Positions 18,616-26,639 of a stretch of 64,000 bases of DNA are shown piece by piece. Location of the stretch: the NCBI RefSeq assembly GCF_019800885.1, contig NZ_JAHVKE010000001.1, positions 1,364,001 to 1,428,000 on the forward strand, in the 5' to 3' direction. A model generated the notes under the pieces. That model searched no databases, was not told the DNA's origin, and was given only the letters and a program-made list of their open reading frames with translations. The stretch's first letter is position 1. Every line of letters begins with the position of its first letter. This stretch comes from Maritalea mobilis (GTDB lineage Bacteria > Pseudomonadota > Alphaproteobacteria > Rhodobacterales > Rhodobacteraceae). A program made the position numbers and the translations under genes.

Positions 18616-19188
18616 TCAGATTCTGTCAGGGCTGCAATTTTCAAGCTCGGGGCGGGGTTCGCGCGGCGGGCGGCCGATCACTTCCTTGAGCTCGTCCAGC
18701 TCGATGAAATTGTCGGCCTGGCGGCGCAGGTCGTCGGCGATCATCGGCGGCTGGCTGCGGATGGTCGAAACCACCGACACGCGCACGCCCTTGCGTTGCA
18801 CCGCCTCGACCAGCGGCCGGAAATCGCCATCGCCCGAGAACAGGACGATGTGGTCCACATGCTCGGCCATTTCCATCGCGTCCACGGCCAGTTCGATGTC
18901 CATGTTTCCCTTCACCTTGCGGCGGCCGGTGGAGTCGGTGAACTCCTTGGCGGGCTTCGTGACCATGGTGAAACCGTTATAGTGGAGCCAATCGACCAGC
19001 GGCCGGATCGGCGAGTAGTCATCGTTTTCCAGAAGCGCGGTGTAGTAGAAGGCCCGCAGCAATTTGCCCCGCTGCATGAACTCCTGCCGCAGCAGTTTGT
19101 AATCGATGTCGAAGTTGAGAGCTTTGACGGCCGCGTAGAGATTGGAGCCGTCGATGAAAAGCGCCAAGCGCTCGTCCCGATAGAACAT
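18616..19188 (-). CDS. NYN-domain (LabA/DUF88) putative RNase
   Basis: Protein of 190 residues. LFIDGSNLY at the start, VKGNMDIELAVDAMEM in the middle and VLFSGDGDFRPLVEAVQRKG carry the acidic residues of the PIN-like NYN nuclease fold used by LabA proteins. A good ribosome site (AAAGGA) lies before the ATG at 19188. Such genes usually lie in the core genome of Rhodobacteraceae, so this may be a paralog on the island or a piece of conserved backbone. The RNA target is unknown. Confidence 0.85.
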   Translation of the reverse strand: MFYRDERLALFIDGSNLYAAVKALNFDIDYKLLRQEFMQRGKLLRAFYYTALLENDDYSPIRPLVDWLHYNGFTMVTKPAKEFTDSTGRRKVKGNMDIELAVDAMEMAEHVDHIVLFSGDGDFRPLVEAVQRKGVRVSVVSTIRSQPPMIADDLRRQADNFIELDELKEVIGRPPREPRPELENCSPDRI

Positions 19189-19265
19189 TCGATAATTCCT
19201 TTGAAAAATGAGGTTTGAGAGGGCGTTTCCGCTAGGCCCACATCTTTGGCAGAACCTTCGATCGG

Positions 19266-19832
19266 TTAATCGCTTGCGCGATTACCCATAAAAAACCCAT
19301 GGTTGGAGAGTGTTGCATTCAGACCAAGGGCCAGTGCAACGCGACCAACCGGCAGTCGCAGGCTTGCGTCTGCAAAGTGCATGCGTTCGGTTGTAAAGTC
19401 ATTTGCCGCAAGGAACCTGGAAGCGATCATGACGGGCAATTCGGGGAAGTTCCTACGCATGGTGTGCAGCGCATCGACCGCAACGACGAACGTCGGGAAG
19501 ATATCGATATCAACCAGAAGAATGGGTGCGGTACGGTCGACAGCCGTTTTCTGTGGCACAGCGTTTAGATCTGGCAGGATGGTCAGGTTGCGAACCCGGC
19601 CGTTTAGCCAACTGACATGGTCGATCAGCGTCGATGTGGTTTGGCAAATCATGCAAACTGAGCGCTGAGATGCCCATGGGCCCAACAAGAAATGATCTTT
19701 TGATGATTGGTGATCGGTTTGGCTGGCGCGCGACGATGATATCTTGGGTGAGGGAAAATTTTCCGACCTCACATCGTAAAAGTATGACTTCAATGCCGCG
19801 ATCCCAGATAGCGGCCAGCGATCATGTCTCAT
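19266..19832 (-). CDS. Degenerate receiver-domain protein B
   Basis: Protein of 188 residues, clearly homologous to protein A over about 120 residues. FLLGPWASQRS matches HLLGPNAVERR, PILLVDIDIFP with D108 matches AILLVDLAVFP, and ADASLRLPVGRVALALGLNA matches ADVSVRLPISRPALGLAVSA. As in protein A the strand-1 acidic pair is absent (VCMICQTTS). It lies upstream of the NYN gene on the same strand. No clear ribosome site supports the ATG at 19832, so the true start could lie further in. Confidence 0.6.
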   Translation of the reverse strand: MRHDRWPLSGIAALKSYFYDVRSENFPSPKISSSRASQTDHQSSKDHFLLGPWASQRSVCMICQTTSTLIDHVSWLNGRVRNLTILPDLNAVPQKTAVDRTAPILLVDIDIFPTFVVAVDALHTMRRNFPELPVMIASRFLAANDFTTERMHFADASLRLPVGRVALALGLNATLSNHGFFMGNRASD

Positions 19833-20576
19833 TTTGGTGGCGGTACGTTTGGTAAGTCATGGAGTGGGTTGATTTAACCGGTAACCCAACAAGCACCCAA
19901 ACCGTTGTGAGATTTAGTTTTTTGGGGCGCTCATTAGAAAGTTTTTACGCCCGCGAGGCGCAGCATCTTCATTGAAGCGCGATCAATCTGCTTGCACGTC
20001 TCAACAAACACATCGCCCATATCGGCGCGCGAGTCGTCAAAGGTATCAGTTGAACCAATTAGAAAAAGCGCGTGATCTTCGACGTCTCCATGCGATTCCG
20101 CTCCTCTCCCAGCCTGGGAAACTTATCGGAAAACTCCAGCTTCAACCGATCCAATTTTCAGGGAGCAGAGCACTGAATTTGGGTATTCGGCTTCGTCGTT
20201 TGGCGCAAGCGTGCCTTGCCGTGAAACTTCGAGAAGAAGGGCCCAAAACGCGCCATCTGCGCATCCGTCAGCCAACAAAGATCAGATGTGTTTACCGCAC
20301 GTTTTTTTCACCGTGAATCACGCTCGATGCACAGACCAATGGGTCCTGATCCTAATTCTCCTGCGCCTGAGAACATCCAATGCAAATGAGCATATTTGCT
20401 CTCGAAAGAATGCATGTTGCGCCCGGCACTGTGTGGTATATAGATGCCAGTAATTAACTAGTGGTTATGTTTAACTTGAGCCCATAGCAAGGATGTGGCG
20501 GTTTCATTTCCAACCAATGATCGCCACATCCATTTTAACGACAAAGATCCTGCATAATGACGAAGGAATACGCCAC
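19833..20576. other. Gap with decayed transposase sequence
   Basis: No intact gene is seen. The minus strand near 20190-20285 holds a transposase N-terminus remnant. The sequence near 20400-20576 is A/T-rich and probably holds the promoter of the small membrane protein that starts at 20577. Confidence 0.5.
20190..20285 (-). pseudogene. IS5-type transposase N-terminal remnant
   Basis: On the minus strand the sequence reads LTDAQMARFGPFFSKFHGKA, which resembles the start of IS5-family transposases (usually LTDEQMARLxPFFPKxHGKPR). Similarity ends after about 30 codons and no start codon or downstream frame is intact. A short old fragment. Confidence 0.5.
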
Positions 20577-20753
20577 ATGCGACAAGAGCGAACCTTCGTT
20601 CAGCCGGAGTTTGTTGGTGAAAACGACGTGGGCGAGAAAGGAAAACAAGACAAGTTCGATCTTTTGAAGGTCATACTGCTTAACATCATGTTCTGGGGGT
20701 CGGCCGCTGTCAGTCTCGCTTTGATTTACCTGGTGGTGTTCGTGGCCCTCTAA
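20577..20753 (+). CDS. Small single-pass membrane protein, unknown
   Basis: Protein of 58 residues: a charged N-terminal half (ENDVGEKGKQDKFDLLK) followed by one membrane helix (ILLNIMFWGSAAVSLALIYL) at the C-terminus. A ribosome site (GAAGGA) lies about 9 bases before the ATG at 20577. No family is recognised. It stands alone between degraded sequence and the degenerate receiver genes. Confidence 0.5.
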   Translation: MRQERTFVQPEFVGENDVGEKGKQDKFDLLKVILLNIMFWGSAAVSLALIYLVVFVAL

Positions 20754-20987
20754 CTCTTCGCAACGCTCATCCATGACATTTCATCAAGCTGTGGATGACC
20801 GATGAAATTCCAATATATTTTAGGAATGGGGTCGCCTTTGTTGCATAAATGTGATGCTGGCCAAGGCCCCATTTCCCCGCACGGCCTCATTCCTCAGCGT
20901 TCGTGACCAGTACCTGCCGGGGCTGCGTTCCAGCTCGTCTCCGGATTAAACCATGAAGCCAAAGAGACCCGTGGCCTAAGCGCTCCG

Positions 20988-21617
20988 TCATAGGCCGGTT
21001 ATTTCCTGGTCTTGTAGTTCGGGGGAATGCTTCTGCTCATGCTGCCCAGCCGCCTCGCTGGATTCACGAGATGAAGCTCTTACCGGATTTGCGCAACAGA
21101 CCCTAGACAACGCCGTTTGAAGAGCTCGCTTCAGTCGCTTTTTGGTTACGGGCTTGCGAAGCGTGACATCACCGATTGGCCGTCGATCCGTCCCGAAATC
21201 ATCATCGCGCACTTGATATGAAAGAAGAATAACGGCCACGTTGGATGCGCGGCGGCGAAATGCGAGAAGGATATCGACCGCAGTGCCAAGGTCGGGGAAT
21301 GCATCGACGTTGAAGATTATTACGTTGAATGGATGGTTGAAAGACGGCAGCGTTTTAAGCTGACTTACTATCGGACTGGTGACTACTAGCGCCACCCCAA
21401 GTTTGCGGGCTTTTTCATGCAATTCTGACGCCTCCGTATGCTCAAAGCCAAGCATCAGGACGGAAGCCTGCCGCAAGCCACCGGCTTTGATCCTGGAGGG
21501 TGTCGAATGTGATAGTTGGTCGATCATTGCCTCTCCATCAAAGGGGAGCACATTCGTTGGCGAAGTTTGTGTAAGGCCTGGCTGAACGATCTCTGTGCCG
21601 TGTACTTCGTCGCGCAT
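20988..21617 (-). CDS. Degenerate receiver-domain protein C
   Basis: Protein of 209 residues from the ATG at 21617, chosen for the ribosome site AGGAAG 8 bases upstream; the frame is open to 21662. A receiver-like core is seen: ASVLMLGFEHTEA at strand 1 without acidic residues, VIIFNVDAFPDLGTAVD with asparagine in place of the phospho-acceptor aspartate, VAVILLSYQVRDDD, and DVTLRKPVTKKRL with a retained Lys-Pro. It shares the F-P-x3-x-A-(V/I)-D signature with proteins A and B. It lies about 105 bases after the copy of protein A in the same direction, so the two may be co-transcribed. Confidence 0.6.
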   Translation of the reverse strand: MRDEVHGTEIVQPGLTQTSPTNVLPFDGEAMIDQLSHSTPSRIKAGGLRQASVLMLGFEHTEASELHEKARKLGVALVVTSPIVSQLKTLPSFNHPFNVIIFNVDAFPDLGTAVDILLAFRRRASNVAVILLSYQVRDDDFGTDRRPIGDVTLRKPVTKKRLKRALQTALSRVCCANPVRASSRESSEAAGQHEQKHSPELQDQEITGL

Positions 21618-21721
21618 CTTTTGACTTCCTCTGCAATGCTGGAGCATCTTGGCGCTCTCCACGGTGCCGGCTTTCCCGGCTGACGCAGGGCCTCGCTACC
21701 GAGGTCCAGTGCTGCACTGGC

Positions 21722-22366
21722 TCAGTGCTGCATCGGTTTCCGCCGAAGTGGCAATGTAAACCGATGATTTGTCATCGCTGCGCTGACCGCCAACCCGAGC
21801 GCCGGGCGAGAGATCGGCAAGCGCACGCTCACGTCGGCGACCTGGAACCTTTCGCAGCTCATGTCGTGCTCCGGAAACTGGTCGAAGGCCACGGCGACCA
21901 CGACACCGGGCACGTCGTTTCGAAGTGCTATCAGCCAGTCGATTGCGGTGGCCAGACGCGGGAATACTGCAAGGTCAACGAGCAGTATGGCGCCAGGTGA
22001 ATCTCCGACATTCGGCGCGCCGCGCACATCTGCGGGTTCGGACGTGGTGCTGCAGCCCTGCGTCGCGTCATCGAGCCAGCTCGCGTGACGCAAGAGGGTG
22101 GATCCTTCGGGGGCCAACATGACCACGCGTCTTTCGACCGCGCTCGGCCCAAGCAGGTGGGACACCGCGCTCAAAGGCGACGGCGTCAGATAGCAGTCGG
22201 AAGGTCGAGTGGGTCTGCTGGTGGGGTGGAGCCTTGCGTCAGCGGTCCAGCGGGGCGCCGGCGCCATTATGTCGACCGACGCGCCGCCGCCCATTGCACA
22301 GGTCATGGGCTCCATGAAGCCGTGCCCGTCCATTTTCTTGATCATCGCGACAAGTCTTTTCAACAT
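21722..22366 (-). CDS. Degenerate receiver-domain protein A, second copy
   Basis: Protein of 214 residues, nearly identical to the product of 6866-7510; differences include I12M, P22T, H59Y, Q60L, N75S, M81V, V85A, G96S, I212M and L213Q. The reading frame is intact despite loss of the kinase upstream. The receiver-like core with D131 and without the strand-1 acidic pair is unchanged. Preservation of the frame after loss of its neighbour suggests either recent duplication or selection on the protein itself. Confidence 0.75.
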   Translation of the reverse strand: MLKRLVAMIKKMDGHGFMEPMTCAMGGGASVDIMAPAPRWTADARLHPTSRPTRPSDCYLTPSPLSAVSHLLGPSAVERRVVMLAPEGSTLLRHASWLDDATQGCSTTSEPADVRGAPNVGDSPGAILLVDLAVFPRLATAIDWLIALRNDVPGVVVAVAFDQFPEHDMSCERFQVADVSVRLPISRPALGLAVSAAMTNHRFTLPLRRKPMQH

Positions 22367-22539
22367 CAGTGCGCCCGCCTTTCCGCTCCTTTGGAGGTCC
22401 CGGCTTCGTCCTTGATGTCACACGCGCCATGATGAGACCAACCATGCGTACGTCAGTCGCTCAATGAAAAGGTTTGCGAAGCCAAACTTTCGTAAGCGGG
22501 CGCGGACGAACGGAGAAACGAAGGGTTTGGTCAGCGCGA

Positions 22540-22659
22540 TCAGTCAGAGGCGACCGAGATGCTTTTTGCTTCGTCCGACGCATTTGGGTGACCACTTGGG
22601 GCGTCGCGAGGCAGATCTCCAAGCGCCTCGTCAACGGTATGGACCTCTGGGGTCAGCGA
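22540..22659 (-). pseudogene. Hybrid histidine kinase, last 39 codons only
   Basis: The minus strand reads SLTPEVHTVDEALGDLP to DEAKSISVASD and stop, matching the C-terminal end of the kinase at 4006-6690 (SLTLEVHTVDEVLRDLS to GEAKSISVASE). Homology ends abruptly at 22659, and an in-frame TAG lies just beyond. It shows that this second degenerate receiver gene also once followed a kinase of the same type. Confidence 0.85.
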
Positions 22660-22676
22660 CGGCAGACTGAACTACC

Positions 22677-22732
22677 CCGGATTTGCCGAAGACGCCATCC
22701 TATTTAACAGTTTGAGCCTTCGGCAAATCCGG
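22677..22732. repeat. Perfect 15-bp inverted repeat at gene-fragment junction
   Basis: CCGGATTTGCCGAAG at 22677-22691 is repeated inverted at 22718-22732 with a 26-base A/T-rich spacer. It separates the kinase stump from the truncated trpS. It could be a recombination site, a remnant of element ends or a long hairpin terminator; the spacer is too long for a typical terminator. Confidence 0.7.
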
Positions 22733-22765
22733 ATCGGTTCATTTCGGCAATAAGCATTGCGCTGA

Positions 22766-23416
22766 CAGGCTTTCGGGCGCGATATTCCCGCCGGATTTCT
22801 CTGTTATCCGGCGGCACAAGCCGCGGACATTACGGCCTTCAAGGCCACGGTCGTGCCGGTCGGCGAGGATCAGGCCCCGCTGATCGAACAGACGAACGAG
22901 ATCGTCCGTCGGATCAACGCAACAGCGGGCAGCGCCGTATTGCCCGAGGCGCGGGCGATCATCCCAAGGACAGGCCGGTTACCCGGCATCGACGGCAAGG
23001 CCAAGATGTCGAAATCCGGTGGCAATGCCATTGCCTTGTCCGCGTCGCCCGGGGAAATTCGCAGTGCTGTCAGAGCGATGTTTACCGATCCTTACCACCT
23101 GCGTGTCGAGGACCCGGGTCGCGTTGAGGGCAACGTTGTCTTCACCTATCTCGACGCCTTCGACCCGGACCAGGACGGGCTTGCCGAGCTTAAGGCACAT
23201 TATCAGCATGGCGGACTAGGCGATGGTCAGGTCAAGGCGCGTCTGGAAGCTATCCTTCAGGACCTGATCGCCCCAATTCACGAGCGCAGGGCAAAACTCT
23301 CCCAAGACCGGAGATACATTCGTGAGGTGATAAAGGACGGCACGGAACGGGCGCAAGAGCGCACCGAAGCGACAAAGCGCGAGGTGGTGAATGCCTTGGG
23401 TCTGTTCCAGTTGTAG
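22766..23416 (+). pseudogene. trpS: Tryptophanyl-tRNA synthetase, 5'-truncated
   Basis: After an in-frame TGA at 22763 the frame reads FGRDIPAGFLCYPAAQAADI, then TVVPVGEDQAPLIEQTNEIV, then KMSKSGGNAIALS, then the C-terminal tRNA-binding part to a stop at 23414-23416. This is the C-terminal two thirds of TrpRS with the KMSKS loop. The N-terminal part with the HIGH motif and most of the Rossmann core is absent. It cannot be an active synthetase, so a complete trpS must exist elsewhere. The internal GTG at 22853 is not a real start. Confidence 0.85.
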
Positions 23417-23623
23417 ATGATCAGCGACGGGCGCTCCGGATGAAGGTCCGTTTCGCCCTCAATCGCCGACCTCAGCCGATCGAAAACGTGCAGGATTCAC
23501 GAATGGCCGGTCCGGTGAAGCTGCATCACAGCGTCCGGCCAGAACGCCAAAGTCCGGTATGGGCCGGAAGTGACCTGCCACGGCATCGCGAAATGCCAGA
23601 GTGGATAAGCCCCCCTACCCTTT

Positions 23624-25582
23624 TCAAGGCTCCAACCGATCACCAGGCTCAAACGATTTCGATCGCTCCTCGTGGACCGCTGCCGAACATGCCTGCTCCA
23701 ATCGAGACACAAGATCATCGGCAGTGAGCCGGTGCAGTGTATTCGCGTCGGGGTTGAACTCGATCACGTCCGTGTCCGGGTGCGATGCGATCAACCGATG
23801 TACCCATTGAAGCTGGCGCACGATGGTCTTCGGCGTCTCGCCGATCAGCCCGGGTGTGATGAACACACGATTGTTCGCCTCACTGTTTGGCCCCACATCT
23901 TTCGGAGCTGCCGCCATCAACTCTTCCAATTGCTGCTGCGCCTTTGCCTCCGCTGCCTTTGGACAAGGCATGATACGAGGCGGACGGCGCCGCAGGAATG
24001 CTGAGCGCACGGCCGAAAGGGTTTCTTCGGAGGCGCTGACGAGATCTCCGGGCGCGGTCGGATCATGAAATGGCCATCCGCGTTGGTTAGTTACGATTTC
24101 CCAGCGATTGGTCTTTGCCCAAAAACTCGCGAAGCTCATCGCTTCGCTCTCGCCGCTGGCGTCGGTCGACAAGCGGACAAGATTTGGATGGAGCCGAAGT
24201 CCAGACTGGTCCGCGAACCGAACGCGAAAGGCCTTCTTTTTGGGGTCCAGCTTGATTGTCGGCTTGGATTTCCACTTTTTGACGAAGCGCAAAACCCTCG
24301 CGAACAGATCACCGAGCGGCGAAAGCGTCAGGCTTCGGCGAGCAGCATCTCGCGAAACGGATGAAGCGTCTGGTGCAAGTCTTCCAACAAGACGGTCTGA
24401 CGCTCTATCTGCTTCCCCTGTTGCTGCAACATGTCCTCGAGGACCCTCATGCGCTTGTCCAACTGCTCCAGTTGGGCGTTCTGGCCTTGCATCTGCGTTT
24501 CGATCCTCGCCAGCAATTCCACGAGACGCTCCCCGATCTGGATGGCTTGATCCTCCGGTCGATCCAGCATTTCCAGGTACAATTTCAGGAGTGTAGATGT
24601 GTCCCTTTGAATCTCGCCCGTCGTGTCCGCCGTGTGACCAGACACGAACATTAGGTTGTCCAATCGTGCCATGACTTCTTGAATCTGCAGCTGCTCGAGG
24701 GTGGTTTCGCTCGTCATCGTACCGTTCCTTTTCGGTCAACTTGTCAAGTTTTGGAGAATGTGTCGCCAGCGCATCCGCAAGCAGCAGAAGGTCCAGGCGG
24801 TTGCGCAGTCGGCGCCGGGCTGCATTGTCCACAAAGCGCTGCCCGAGCGCTTTTGGCATCAGATCGTCGCTCAGATGGCGTCCCGCGATCTCGTAAGCGG
24901 GGTCTTCGCTCAGCGAAAAACGGAAAGCCATAATGTCTTTATTGTTCGGCGCCTGGTTCACCAGAACGCCTTGCGAATGCATTTCGCGGCGAAATTCTTC
25001 GACGCTTTCCGGCTGCCGTGCTGACAGAACGAAGCCGACTGACGACGCGATCTGCCGCATCACGTCCGATTTCAATCGCCGATTTGGCAGGTAAATTCCA
25101 TGGAGGGGCCGTGCGCTCGGCAATCCAAGATGCTTGCGAACAAATATCTCCGCACGGTCACATCGCGCCTTGCGATTTCTGAGATCGATCCAGCGACCGC
25201 TGAAGCTACGAGGCAACAACACGGTATGGCTGTGATCCTTTCCACCCCGGATCGTCGGCCGGTGTTGTGCGGAGATCCATGGGATCGAGAGCGGATCAAG
25301 CCCGAGGCCAGTCATGGCCGTGATGAGAAGATTTTCCCATTCCCCTTGTCCGAGGCAAAGGCCCGGCGGCAAGGAGATCGTCATGTGGATCCACGGTTTT
25401 ACCGGGGCATCTGGCGCGGCCGTATCGTCGACTAGTTGCTTCATATGCAAGGCTGTGTGCGGAACACTCGCGGAGGGAACCGTTCCGCCGATGAGGTCCG
25501 TTTGATATCCCTCCGCGCCCCGAAAGGCGTAGCCCAGGACACTCCCGGGCAACGCGTGTTCTTTGAGGTACGGGCGGGTCAT
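23624..25582 (-). CDS. Relaxase/mobilization nuclease
   Basis: Protein of 652 residues. The N-terminal domain contains PWIHMTISLPPG (65-73) and RGGKDHSHTVLLP with H117-S-H119, a degenerate H-x-H metal motif of relaxases. Its place after a MobC-like gene, with ATGA overlap, supports this. Residues about 289-418 are a low-complexity linker rich in Arg, Gly, Asp and His, and this stretch coincides exactly with a second gene in another frame (24328-24717). The C-terminal domain (about 425-652) looks like a normal folded protein but is not recognised. It probably nicks the plasmid or island DNA at oriT. The catalytic tyrosine or its equivalent is not certain. Confidence 0.72.
   Translation of the reverse strand: MTRPYLKEHALPGSVLGYAFRGAEGYQTDLIGGTVPSASVPHTALHMKQLVDDTAAPDAPVKPWIHMTISLPPGLCLGQGEWENLLITAMTGLGLDPLSIPWISAQHRPTIRGGKDHSHTVLLPRSFSGRWIDLRNRKARCDRAEIFVRKHLGLPSARPLHGIYLPNRRLKSDVMRQIASSVGFVLSARQPESVEEFRREMHSQGVLVNQAPNNKDIMAFRFSLSEDPAYEIAGRHLSDDLMPKALGQRFVDNAARRRLRNRLDLLLLADALATHSPKLDKLTEKERYDDERNHPRAAADSRSHGTIGQPNVRVWSHGGHDGRDSKGHIYTPEIVPGNAGSTGGSSHPDRGASRGIAGEDRNADARPERPTGAVGQAHEGPRGHVAATGEADRASDRLVGRLAPDASSVSRDAARRSLTLSPLGDLFARVLRFVKKWKSKPTIKLDPKKKAFRVRFADQSGLRLHPNLVRLSTDASGESEAMSFASFWAKTNRWEIVTNQRGWPFHDPTAPGDLVSASEETLSAVRSAFLRRRPPRIMPCPKAAEAKAQQQLEELMAAAPKDVGPNSEANNRVFITPGLIGETPKTIVRQLQWVHRLIASHPDTDVIEFNPDANTLHRLTADDLVSRLEQACSAAVHEERSKSFEPGDRLEP
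24328..24717 (-). CDS. Coiled-coil protein nested in the relaxase gene
   Basis: Protein of 129 residues, coded on the same strand as the relaxase but in another frame and entirely inside it. It has the ribosome site AAGGAA 7 bases before the ATG. The sequence is a clear heptad-rich coiled coil (IETQMQGQNAQLEQLDKRMR, then VLEDMLQQQGKQIERQ), rich in Gln, Leu and Glu, unlike a random out-of-frame product. The overlapped relaxase segment is by contrast a disordered-looking linker. Nesting of a small mobilization gene in a relaxase gene is known from RSF1010 (mobB inside mobA). Sequence similarity to MobB is not apparent. Confidence 0.65.
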   Translation of the reverse strand: MTSETTLEQLQIQEVMARLDNLMFVSGHTADTTGEIQRDTSTLLKLYLEMLDRPEDQAIQIGERLVELLARIETQMQGQNAQLEQLDKRMRVLEDMLQQQGKQIERQTVLLEDLHQTLHPFREMLLAEA

Positions 25583-25890
25583 TTCCCACCCGCCCTCTTC
25601 GGCGTCGTCTGGAGCTGCCGCACCAATGCCCGCAGGTCCTTCGCCAGTTTCTCGAGCTTCTCCACACCCTCACCAGCCGCAGTAGACTTGAGCAAACGGG
25701 TCAGGTGGTTCACGCCAAGGCCAAGCAGCGCGATGGAGCGGTCACGCTCGACCTCGCGCATCGCGAGGCCAAGAACGAGGGTCCGCCGGGTGTACTCCGA
25801 CTTCGTTTTGATGCGTGCCCGTGCCATATCAGCGAACACCTGCTCAGCGAGTTCGTGGTCGAGCCAAGCCTCGAATTTTTCTTTTCCCAT
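25579..25890 (-). CDS. MobC-like relaxosome accessory protein
   Basis: Protein of 103 residues: MGKEKFEAWLDHELAEQVFA, then KTKSEYTRRTLVLGLAM, then a helical C-terminus (VEKLEKLAKDLRALVRQLQ). A ribbon-helix-helix-like N-terminus with a helical tail fits MobC/MbeB-type accessory proteins that bind oriT and help the relaxase. The stop overlaps the relaxase start (ATGA), so they are translationally coupled. The family assignment rests on size, fold pattern and position. Confidence 0.65.
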   Translation of the reverse strand: MGKEKFEAWLDHELAEQVFADMARARIKTKSEYTRRTLVLGLAMREVERDRSIALLGLGVNHLTRLLKSTAAGEGVEKLEKLAKDLRALVRQLQTTPKRAGGK

Positions 25891-25896
25891 CTCCGC

Positions 25897-26265
25897 TCAC
25901 CCTTCGAAGTCAGATTCATTAGGGTCGAAAGCGTGATCCTCATACTCGACACATTCCCTTGTCGCGATGTATGCCGCGACTTCGTCAGGCAGCCACCTGA
26001 TCGTACCCGGCCCGATCCGGCGGGCCCTCGGAAAACGCGGATCCGAAGTCATCCACCGGTGCAGCGTCGAGCGCGTCACACCGAAGATGACGAGCAGTTC
26101 CGCACGCGTCAGCAGCGGCGCCGTCCTGTTCAGCCGGATCGCGGGCGCTTCATTGCCCCGCGCATTCGGCCCGCCCTCGGCCACCTTGCATTCAGGCACG
26201 TCTTCAGACTGCGCCTCCGGCACATTGCGCGCCAGCGAGGCACGCCGATTAAAATTTTCAGTCAC
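25897..26265 (-). CDS. AlpA/excisionase-like HTH regulator
   Basis: Protein of about 122 residues from the GTG at 26265, which follows AGGAG at good spacing; the longer open frame upstream has no ribosome site and crosses the candidate oriT hairpin. The core LLTRAELLVIFGVTRSTLHR, then RRIGPGTIRWLPDEVAAYI is the winged helix-turn-helix of AlpA/excisionase proteins. It lies 6 bases before the MobC-like gene and heads the mobilization operon. It may regulate that operon or excision. Confidence 0.75.
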   Translation of the reverse strand: MTENFNRRASLARNVPEAQSEDVPECKVAEGGPNARGNEAPAIRLNRTAPLLTRAELLVIFGVTRSTLHRWMTSDPRFPRARRIGPGTIRWLPDEVAAYIATRECVEYEDHAFDPNESDFEG

Positions 26266-26639
26266 GATTTGGACTCCTCGTATCGCAGTCTTGACTACAT
26301 GCGAAAATCGAAGCAACGTCCGAACTGTCGAGGAACGTACATTGCCACTTATCGCACCGGCGGAAAGCCTTTTGACCCGCTGGTGGGATAAGTGTGCGAG
26401 AAATCCGTGAAAACGAAAACCCGGATTTTTGGCCCTAAACACGGTTTTCCACATATTCGTGGATGCCGGCGCTTGGCCCCTATCTTCACGAGAACTGCAG
26501 CAAAATGCTGCATCGTCTTAGGCTCTTTATAGAGCAGCCAAAAACAAGTTCGAAATGACGTATTGAAGTGCGACGCCCTCGCCACCCTCAGGCCACACAT
26601 TGACCCTACGCCACCAGTTCTTCAGCACCCGGCGGGCAA
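26266..26639. other. Intergenic region with candidate oriT
   Basis: A 374-base gap between the mobilization operon and hsdR. It contains the strong hairpin at 26346-26394, a weaker GAAAACC/GGTTTTC repeat near 26417-26456, and TGCAGC/GCTGCA and GCTCT/AGAGC stem-loops near 26490-26540 that could end hsdR transcription. No gene is seen. Confidence 0.55.
26346..26405 (+). other. Candidate origin of transfer (oriT)
   Basis: CACTTATCGCACCGGCGG at 26346-26363 is repeated inverted at 26377-26394 with two mismatches and a 13-base loop, and is followed by TAAGTGTGCGAG. A hairpin followed by such a sequence resembles the RSF1010/R1162 nic region, which contains TAAGTGCGCCCT. It lies directly upstream of the mobilization operon. 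The nick site itself is not shown. Confidence 0.5.

Larger units (their letters stand above)
21693..22659 (-). repeat. Inverted duplication, copy 2
   Basis: Reverse-oriented counterpart of 6571-7538. It covers the last 40 codons of a hybrid kinase, the spacer, and the complete degenerate receiver gene. Homology stops at 22659, just before a 15-base inverted repeat and a truncated trpS. Confidence 0.9.

Noticed and set aside
18453-18644. 63-codon hydrophobic frame after the NYN gene
   Set aside because: TTG start inside the NYN gene, no ribosome site, overlaps it by 29 bases; possible but not supported.
22853-23416. Short TrpRS-like gene starting at GTG 22853
   Set aside because: Homology continues upstream to 22766 without a start; a truncated pseudogene rather than a short gene.
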